Assembly: GCA_013180625.2 (NCBI GenBank)
Contig: SNVD02013895.1
Location: forward strand, 248,001 to 312,000
Length of the DNA: 64,000 nucleotides
Direction of reading: 5' to 3'
Source of the DNA: Boswellia sacra
Lineage: Eukaryota > Streptophyta > Magnoliopsida > Sapindales > Burseraceae
In this document: positions 55,363 through 64,000 of the stretch, piece by piece
How the letters are laid out: each line of letters begins with the position of its first letter
Position numbering within the stretch: position 1 is the first letter of the stretch
The notes under the pieces: model-generated
What the model saw: only the letters and a program-made list of their open reading frames with translations
What the model was told of the DNA's origin: nothing
The model's database searches: none
Made by a program: the position numbers and the translations under genes

Positions 55363-58300
55363 TTACTCAAAACTACAATGATCTTTCAAGACCTGCCTAG
55401 CAAGATCAAATGCTCCAGATTTTTTGTAAATCAAATGCAAATTGTGTGCAGCCTCACGTCGAAGATCACAGAAACCCGGTTTCTGATCCTCCATATGGTT
55501 TGTTCTCTCGTATGTCTGTCTAGGAATAAGACAATCCTTCTGAAAGGTTGCAAGCACCTTTTCATAATATGTTGCTGCAAGAGTTACAAGTCCAACATGA
55601 TGAAATGCACGAGCAATGTTGTATAATGCCTCCTGCATAAATTTTAACAAGAGTAATATTATTGTCAATATTTTGCACGTTAAACCAGCCTAGATCATAT
55701 TTGTTGTTGCGTTGAAACCAATGTCTATGCCAGTTCAATAAGGTGGTCATATCCACAGATTAACATAAAGTAAAATAAACTGAATCCTGACATCAAAATA
55801 TCAAACCTGGCTATTTCCAGTGAGCCGCAAATTGTTGTAGAGGAATGCTAAGCCCTGTGCAACACACTGATGTTTGTTTTGAAGTCTGAATCCAAGGGCT
55901 AAGTTAATCAAGGCAGTTCCTGCAGGAGAGAAACAAAAAGAAAACCAAAAGATTTAAAAGGATTACATATTTTTCACTGTCAAGTATGTTAATTAGAAGT
56001 AGACATTACCTGCACAAAGATTAATCAAGGGATTCTCAGGCAACAGCTTATATGCTTCAAGGTATTCTCTTGCAGCATCTTGATGATAACTGTTGATGGT
56101 AAAGCGATGTCCAGATATAATTGTGGGCGCTACACAATCTCTGTATTTGGCTCGCATATGTCTTAGAAACTTACCATGCTTTGAAAAACTTTTGTTCAAT
56201 CTATAAAATCACAAGAAAATATCTCATCAATTCATAAGTAGTTCCTACTTCTAGTAATGCAAATTGCACCAAGTGAAGAGAAAATAATTTATACTTGATG
56301 TAATGTTAAGTTAAGTTTCCAGTAATTGTTAGAAGATCAAACGGCTCAGGCCTAGATACCAGCAACAGATTTTTTCAGTTGCCGTACATAGAATTCTGAA
56401 ATAATAAAAGAAAATACCTTGATATTAATTTGTAAAAGCAATTCCAGGAAGAAAGGCGGTGTGGGTACAGCATAACCATAAATCTTACGGAGTCATATGA
56501 AAGCTCAGGATTTGTGGTGTTACATGAAACTTCTGCAGAATTACAAAGAAAAACAAAAGTGCATCATTCAGTAAAAGCTAAAAAGAAAATAAAACAGGAA
56601 AAATGGTTTTCAAATGAAAAAGTCATCTTCATCAATCAACAGGAGAAAAGCTGAAGCAAGAAGAGAATTTTACGAGCTCCGATAGACTCCAGCTCCTCCT
56701 TCACATTTGGAACTTTGTTGTAACCCAATTTTCGAGTTAGGTTGATAATCTCTAATGTCTCCCAGTACTTGTGCAATGCTACCAATTTCTTGCACAACTA
56801 TTAACAACAGAAAAAAAACAAATTAGAACCAACTTGAAAGTTACACAGAAGGAGCACTTGTAGAGTAGAAGTGCAACAAATTTGAATTCTTCAACAATGA
56901 AAATATCATGCCAACATTAAAAACACAAAACAGTTGAAATCAGAAGTTGAAAAGCTTAAGCAAGATGATACACAAATAAATATATAAATGAAAATGAGTA
57001 ACAGAAAGAAAAGGCACAAACATCTATAATAAGATGAAAATACTCTTCATCTCTGACTACTTCTTGCGGATGATGAATTGATTCGTGAACTACGGGCAAG
57101 AGTGCGTCAACAAACTCCTCAAACATCCCTTTTTCATTATAAATGTGGCAGAGTTTCATCTTCACATTTTTGTTTAGCCACCAAGCGTCAGGTTTATCAG
57201 AATTGTCTGGATGTAGAAGCCATAAAACAATATAAAAGGGATAATTTTGCACTGTAACACATGTAAAGTAATTCAATATAAAGAGAAAAAATATATCAAA
57301 ACAAAGTTACCTAAATTTTCTGGTGGGATTAGTAAAGATATGGCTGCTTCATCTTTACCATCTTCATAGAGAACTGAAGCCAACGTTAAGCGAGCATCGA
57401 TGTTGTCCTCATTCGCATGCAAAACTGAATTGACACTTTAGTGAGCAACAAGAGATGTATGTGCATGCAATTCTCATAATTTATTAATAAATATGAATCA
57501 TTATGCAACATGAACTTTGAGAGGTCATAAAAAGAATGATAATCCTCTGCATGTTTTCTCATTTGAAACAAATTTATTAGAACTCAAGAGTTCACATTAC
57601 CTTTATAGAAGAACTCTGTCGCTGTTTCTCTTTCTTTCAAGGACAGGTAACACTGAGCAATTTTCATATGTAAACTTCCATCCTAGACACCACAATAAAA
57701 AAACATATTATAAAAAAGGGGCAGTAAATTGGTTAGGCAATAAACATGTTTTATTTTGCCTCCTTCACTAAATCATCTACTTGGTATTATGAATATTATA
57801 GCAAGAACATAAATGTAATTTTGAGCTTGACAGAAAAGACTGTATCACAACTTTTAATGTCAAAGTGGGGAATATTAGAAATCCTTTGAATATTTCCTTA
57901 CATTGTGAACTCCAGCATTCGCCTCCAACATATGATAAAACTTCAAAGCAAAATTAAGATGCTCCCGACTCTTAAGTAAGTCAGCAGCTTCGGTAATCAA
58001 TTCAGCATGTTCAAATACACTCTCCTGTTGAATCGCAGCTAAGGCGATCTAGAAAATCACGTGAAAAGATTCAATTATAAGTACAACCAAGTCAAATACA
58101 CAATATGAGTAAATGCATTCATCCATGCCTACAAGGTACAAAACCCCTGAAAATTTACAGAGCAGATTCCGAACTGAAATGCTTATATAAGGTAAATTAA
58201 TACTTGGTTGAGACTTTAATGCCTAGCTGGCTGCACATCACAGATCAATAGAATCTTTTCAGACACATTTGGGTACAGGATGAAGGTAAATGAAATAGCA

Positions 58301-60386
58301 ATCAAATGTCTAAAATTAAAATACTTTGAAAAGCCATTGTAGTTCAGAATGCAACTCAATGAAAGATATCTCGAATTTTCTTTTAGACAAATTGATGAAG
58401 GGCATATTCAAGAGAATTATAGAAATGGCAAGGAAGCGACAAACCTCTGCCTTCTCCATGTTCCCGAGGTGAATTTGGCATATCCCTGCTCTGATTTTCA
58501 AAGCCAGAGGCAGCTCTTCACTAGAAAAGTAGACCAAGTGGGCATGCTCAATATGCTTAAGAGCTTTGTCATATGCTTTAGTTTGCATGAAAACAGAAGC
58601 TAGCAAATCAATCACGCGGAAGTCAGCTTCAGATGGATGATTTTTAAAATAGTCCTCCAAAATGCCAATAGAACTTTCAATTTGACCACATTTCAGGTAC
58701 AACTGAAATAAAACAGACAAAATTAAAATGCCTAAATTGAGCAAAGAAAAAAAAATCCTCAAATAAAGAATCAGGATGTCATGAAAGAAGATTTATGCAT
58801 ATGAATATAGAATCATTGCTGTCCTAGGGATATATTACATCTTGCCTAAATAACAAAACAAGTTCACAAATAAATAAATGCAGAGCTTCTAGTAGCTAAA
58901 ATTCAAGGTAAAACCTTTGCTGCTGTATTGAGTGCTTCAACATTCTCAGGACAGAGCTGCACTATCTGTCTATAGGAATCAGCAGCTCTCTGATAATTTC
59001 CAAGCTCAACATAAAGTGATGCAAGGTGAAACTTCAGAGTAACATCATTAGGATCTGCTTTTACTGCTTGCAAAAGGCAACTCTTAAACTCAGCTGTGTT
59101 CCCTTTTTCGCTGCACTGATAAATTCATATATTAATCCACTCTATTCAGATAATCATAGCAAAAGCAAAAAGGTAAATTCAAAAAGACCAAAGTGAGCTT
59201 GGACAGTTTTATCCTGCAGGAGATTTCTATGTCATAGGACCATTATGCATGAAATGATAACATCATCATCAACCATGACTTTTCTTACATGGACCAGGTA
59301 AAGAGCGGTTTCCACAGACTGGAATATTTTGGGTTAAGAAGTGCAGCAAGCTTATATGAAGTCATGGTCTTCTCGGTATCACCAAGTTCATCATAGATAA
59401 GTCCAAGTGTGTGATATGATTCAGGCAATTCTGGTGCTAGCTTAATGACTTCCATCAAGACAGAGATGGCCTGCAACCAGAAACAAGAAGGGAATCAGAA
59501 AATGAATCATCAGCTACTCTCTACTATTAAAATTCCCCCTCATCATTGGTCTATAAAACTGACAAATGACTTAAGGTCCTGCATACATAACATATCAAAC
59601 AAAACCAAATTTTATGCTTTAAGCCCACTACAGAAACGTTTATTTATACATCATGTATTGTATTACATTCAATCACAAAATTAAGTGCAGAAAATTCAGT
59701 CTTCAACCAACAAAACCTTACAATACCTTTTAATCCAAAAATAAATAAATAAAGCTTTACCTCTTGATAACGTGCATGTGCATAATGAAGAGTAGCATCA
59801 CCAAGCATTCGTCTAATTTCAGGGTTAAGTTTACTCCTTGACCCCCCTGGCCTCCCTTTTCTCCTTCTCTGCATAATTTACAATACCCATCATAAGGTAC
59901 ATTCACACATACCCTTTAATATTATCATCTTGCATGTTTAGAAGTGCTTTTTAATCCGAGAAGCACTTTTACTGTCTTGAAAATAAATAAAAGTCTTATA
60001 TGTATAATCCACCGTAAAATAAACAGAGAGAAGTAGGAATGTGATGTCTTGCCCTTCTTGATCTTCTTCTACGGACGCCGCCAACAAAGCTAAAAATCAT
60101 GGCTTCCAGTGCATCATCATCATCATTGTCAATATTGTCATGTGACTCCTTAGTCTTCTTTGCTGCCCCTTGGCTGCAGTTGTTGTTGTTGTTGTTTTGG
60201 TTACATATACACATATAGTTATATTATGTACATAAAACTTGTTTAGCATTAATTCTTCATCTACGGAAAGTTTATAAGATATAATAAACAAAAAACCAAC
60301 CTGGTGGATGCATCGGCTAGGGCTTTCCGTTTTCTTTCTGCCAAAGCTTCGTACGCACGAAACACCTCCTGCACATCCTCCTCCAT
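55363..60386 (-). CDS. TFIIIC TPR subunit (tau131/TFIIIC102/GTF3C3-like)
   Basis: Tetratricopeptide scaffold of TFIIIC that bridges A-block binding and TFIIIB recruitment. Exons in transcript order: 60386-60301, 60173-60053, 59868-59761, 59470-59289, 59110-58915, 58702-58445, 58048-57902, 57682-57601, 57424-57311, 57206-57022, 56797-56674, 56532-56418, 56200-56010, 55919-55807, 55632-55363; 763 aa. It starts MEEDVQEVFRAYEALAERKR, then a basic stretch (RRRKGRPGGSRSKLNPEIRR) and a run of TPRs, e.g. ESYHTLGLIYDELGDTEKTM, HLASLYVELGNYQRAADSYR and LASVFMQTKAYDKALKHIEH. It ends AFDLARQVLKDHCSFE. The exon 2 donor is uncertain: a GC site after RRSRR (60053) or a weak GT site eight codons earlier; both keep phase. 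It seems shorter than the Arabidopsis protein as I recall it, mainly at the N-terminus. Confidence 0.88.
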
Positions 60387-63300
60387 TGTCACTTCACACA
60401 CTCAAACGCTAAACCTCCTCAAACGACAACCGCACCACGTTAATATATATATATAATTATGAAAAGTAACCTAAATTAAATTAAAATAAATTTAAGATTA
60501 AAAAGAGAATCTTAATTCTTTAAAAATAAATATAGATGTCATCACTATACACAGAAGTTTAGTGTTAAAAAACAAAATTAAACGAGATATTTTAAGAATA
60601 GTCAATAGTTATTTTTTTCACACTAATACTAAACTTATAATACAAAGTCTAATATTAAATTTATAATACAAAGTCTATAATTTGATATGACAACCTTACA
60701 ATTTTATCATTTAAGTTGTGATATTATTTTATAAGTTTTAAATTATATTTAGATTATAAGTATAACGTTATTTTTTTTTCCAACGAATGGGATGATGGTC
60801 TTGCTCTCAAGCGCTCTTATGAGGCAATGGTCTGACCGTTCGTTGGGGCACTTATGGACCAATAATTTATCAACAATTTCGCTTATAAGGGCCATCACGA
60901 GTCAACAATCCAATTTATAAGAGTCTTTATTCGCTGTTAGGTTGACGAATTGGCTAGTTAATAATAAAAATATTTTTTTTAAATGGCCCCTAGATTTTGG
61001 TTATTTTACATAATATTTATAAAAATAAAAAAAAAAACATGATTTCAGAATCTAAAAAATTATCAGTACCTTAGTTTAGGGTTTGATATTAGACGACATA
61101 AATAAGGTCATTATATCTAACTTTTTTTCTAAAACATTGGTATTTTTTAATTACTCCCTTTTTTTGGTTATTTTTTAGATTAAACCTTTAAATTTTAAGA
61201 AGTTTTTGACATCGAAAACTATTTTAACCACTAGATAAAACTAAACAAATGCCTGCTCATATATACACACTATCTTTCTTTCTTGCAGCAGAATCTCTAA
61301 TGCGGTTTATTGTGCGTTAACACGATGAGCCAACATCCATCCATGTTCTTGACGTGAACAAACCTAACAACTTAGGTTAGTACTTCACTCAGTTAGCAAA
61401 CTGGTAAATATCAATATGACCCATAACGTTTGTCTAATTGTTGCGGGAGACGACTTTGTTGCTTTTGATGACGAAGCACCTTTGTAGCCTAACGCCGTTA
61501 AAAACCGTTAGGACTTAGAGGATTGATTAGATGTGCTTGCGCAGGGTCCAAGCTGCAAACTCGCAAAGTTGACCCATATCGTTGCTTTTTGGGTCAAATC
61601 CATGTTGGCCCAAATTGTGAGCAAAGCCCATTCAACAATTGGGGTCACACTCCTGGACCATATGAAAGCCCAAATATTAGAAGCATTTTTCTAGGCAAAC
61701 ATTTGGTGGATTTTCCGTCGGATGTAGTTTCCCGGTAAAAAGTAGAGCATCATATTATTTTCGTTAATATATATTTATAATCTTTCATCCATAAGCATAT
61801 AGAGATATGACTAATAAACAATTTCATACTCGAATTAATATTCTCATTTAAATAAATAGTACTTTTATTTACTTGTTATCCGACTTGAAACTAACAATTA
61901 GAGAGTGCTTAATCAACTCTTGCATGTTTGGAAAGTGTTTTGAGATGCTCTTATATAGAGAAAATGTTTTTTTTTCTTTTTAAAGTTCTATTTATAGTTT
62001 TATATAATCAAATTGGTTGTCTTACATTGTGCCCTAAAAGTACACGTTAAACTGAAAAAAAAATTGTGTGAATTCTATGAAAAATTGTATAATTTCTCTA
62101 AATTTTCTTGAAGACTATATAAAAATTATTAAATACACAAATTTCAAGTGAATATATACCATCTTGAAAGGTTTAAGCTGTGTTCTTAAGACACAAGTTA
62201 AGACTCTCCAATTACATACTCAATCAAATGCCTTGAATTATAGGTTTCATTCAATTAAAACACGATTCTATAACCTCTAACTGCAAGACAACAAATAGGA
62301 TGGATGCAATTATTAACTAATGAAATCAAAATTGATGTCTTGCTTGGAGTCTCTGATAACTACGATCAGGGTGTAATTGCTTGCAATTCCAAGCCACAAA
62401 ATAATTGTAACAAAAACGAGTGATTCATAGAACCTTGTAGATAAGGCAAATTGTTTGGATAAAATTATGCAAAAAAGATAAAATATGATGGTACTTCAAT
62501 TATGTAGGTCCAAGCAGATCAAGAGTTTTGGATACGGCTCCCATCAAGGACCTTTGTTTAATATGTGGCAATCCAATCCCAAAATCAAGATAAAAAGCAA
62601 CCCTTTTCTCTTCCCATTTAATCGCACTTTGCCCAATTTGAATTATAGTTTCATTCTATAATTTGCCCCAATAATATTAAATTAATCTACTTTAATTTCA
62701 TCTTTTATGTTATAAGATTTGGTAATGTGTCTTCTCCAAATTGGAAATTAAAGGATAAAGAAGGTGACTAAGATTTTAAGGTCTATCCATTTCAATATGT
62801 CCTTTCCTTTTCCTACATTATTTGAATAATAAATATTCTAATATCAAATCATTTGTAGCATTCAATATACAAAATTTGATGAATCTTTTGGTAAGGAAAA
62901 TGGGTTGATAGCTATCTACGTTTGCATGCATATGAAAATCGAAAGTGCAAAAATTGGCGATGAGAGAAAGCCCTTTGGGCTTGCTAGATAGCTAGCTCTT
63001 TACAATGGATAAGGTGAGGTGTCATCCTCATCCTCCAACACAATGAAGCTAGCTAGCTCAATGAGATCATTTAATACTAGTATTGATTAGTGATTAATTA
63101 GCTAAAACAAACATCAATTTTTTTTTTTACAATAATGCTACAATTATATAGTCTATATATAAAGTTTATTTACAAAGTTAATATGACACTAACTGAATAG
63201 AACGATTAATATGAAAAGTCAATGTAATAAATACTGATGAATAATGTATCATCAAACAAGTAGTATCACATCATCCTTGTATGTAGATTTTGTGAGTGTA

Positions 63301-64000
63301 ACATTACTCATTTTTTATGTGAGATTATCAATTTGTTAGCAGAGTAATCCAAGAAACCATCTGCATTCTGGGTTAAGATATTGAAAGTTTTCTGAGCTCT
63401 TTTTGAAGATTGAAAGGTACCTAAAGTAGTCTATACGAAATGAAGAGCTGGTCCCATTTGGCTATGGTGGTCCTACAATTGGAGGGTCATGGATGGACCC
63501 TAATTTGCTTCAAAGGGTCATAGAATCTCTAAGAAACAAGCCCTTAGCAGACCCATTTGGTGGCATTTTATGTACCTTCTACATGGGTTATGTACTTCAT
63601 AGAAGGAGGAGGAGGATTAGGAGATCTGGCTAGGCACAGTTGGTGGGTGGACCCAAATGGTATGTGAAATTGACAAAGGGATGCGCCAAGTGCCATATTC
63701 GGAACATGGGTTTGGTCCCAATACTCAACCAACATAGAAAACAATGGCGAGAGAAGGTTCAGAGCTGCTCAGTTGGATTGCATTGATGGCAGTTAAATTG
63801 GTCTAAGAAGTTGAAGTGTTTGCTAGCAATAATTAAAATTGTTAGGGGGTTGAGTTTGTTAATTGATATGGTAGTGGTGGTTGAACGAATTATTTCCCAT
63901 GGCCTCAAATGTCAATGAACTGCTCTCGCACCAACTGCTCAAGTACATTAAGAGGGTTGTGACATTGCTGAAAACGTTTTCAGATAGTTAAAAATCCAAC
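60387..64000. other. Gene-poor right end
   Basis: 3.6 kb with no supportable gene. The first ~1.3 kb should contain the TPR gene promoter. A second cluster of GGCCCA/AGCCCA motifs lies at about 61600-61675, and a small hairpin (cctaacg ... cgttagg) at about 61488-61512. The rest is AT-rich. Confidence 0.5.

Noticed and set aside
61523..61738. 71-codon plus-strand frame at the right end
   Set aside because: No recognisable protein content, no splice context, and it overlaps a promoter-like GCCCA cluster.

Overview
This window is nuclear DNA from a flowering plant, most likely a core eudicot. It is AT-rich, with intron-rich genes, GT-AG introns, poly-T tracts, AT microsatellites and MITE-like debris. 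No tRNA, rRNA, CRISPR array, virus or intact transposon was seen. I rebuilt the gene models by hand from open frames and splice sites; coding phase closes across every junction except at one frameshift. Family names are recognised from memory, not from a search.

Layout: (1) 129-2749 (+), phospholipase D of the epsilon/alpha4 type, with its first few codons outside the window; (2) 3881-5898 (+), calcineurin B-like calcium sensor of the CBL10 type; (3) 10357-12770 (-), FLX-like coiled-coil protein; (4) 17308-21976 (-), CYP90D1-type brassinosteroid cytochrome P450; (5) 24897-29890 (-), small proline-rich membrane protein; (6) 31011-36829 (-), DEAD-box RNA helicase of the RH20 type; (7) 38133-41270 (+), plastid-type Mini-ribonuclease III; (8) 41885-51262 (-), largest TFIIIC subunit (B-block binding, tau138-like), carrying one apparent 1-bp frameshift; (9) 51613-53440 (-), a decayed tandem copy of parts of the next two genes; (10) 53708-54614 (-), an unrecognised cysteine-motif/acidic-tail protein; (11) 55363-60386 (-), TPR subunit of TFIIIC (tau131/TFIIIC102-like). 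The last 3.6 kb shows no gene.

From memory, PLD-epsilon, FLXL3, the small proline-rich protein, RH20 and the RNase III gene are consecutive in Arabidopsis (At1g55180 down to At1g55140). The block here looks like conserved microsynteny, with CBL10 and CYP90D1 lying inside it. The right third holds two subunits of the same RNA polymerase III factor about 4 kb apart, separated by a local ~2.1 kb tandem duplication. The most unusual items are that duplication and its unrecognised gene family, the frameshift in the large TFIIIC gene, two GC-AG introns, a cluster of brassinosteroid-response-element matches at the 5' end of the P450 gene, and a ~105-bp tandem repeat inside a 4.2-kb intron.
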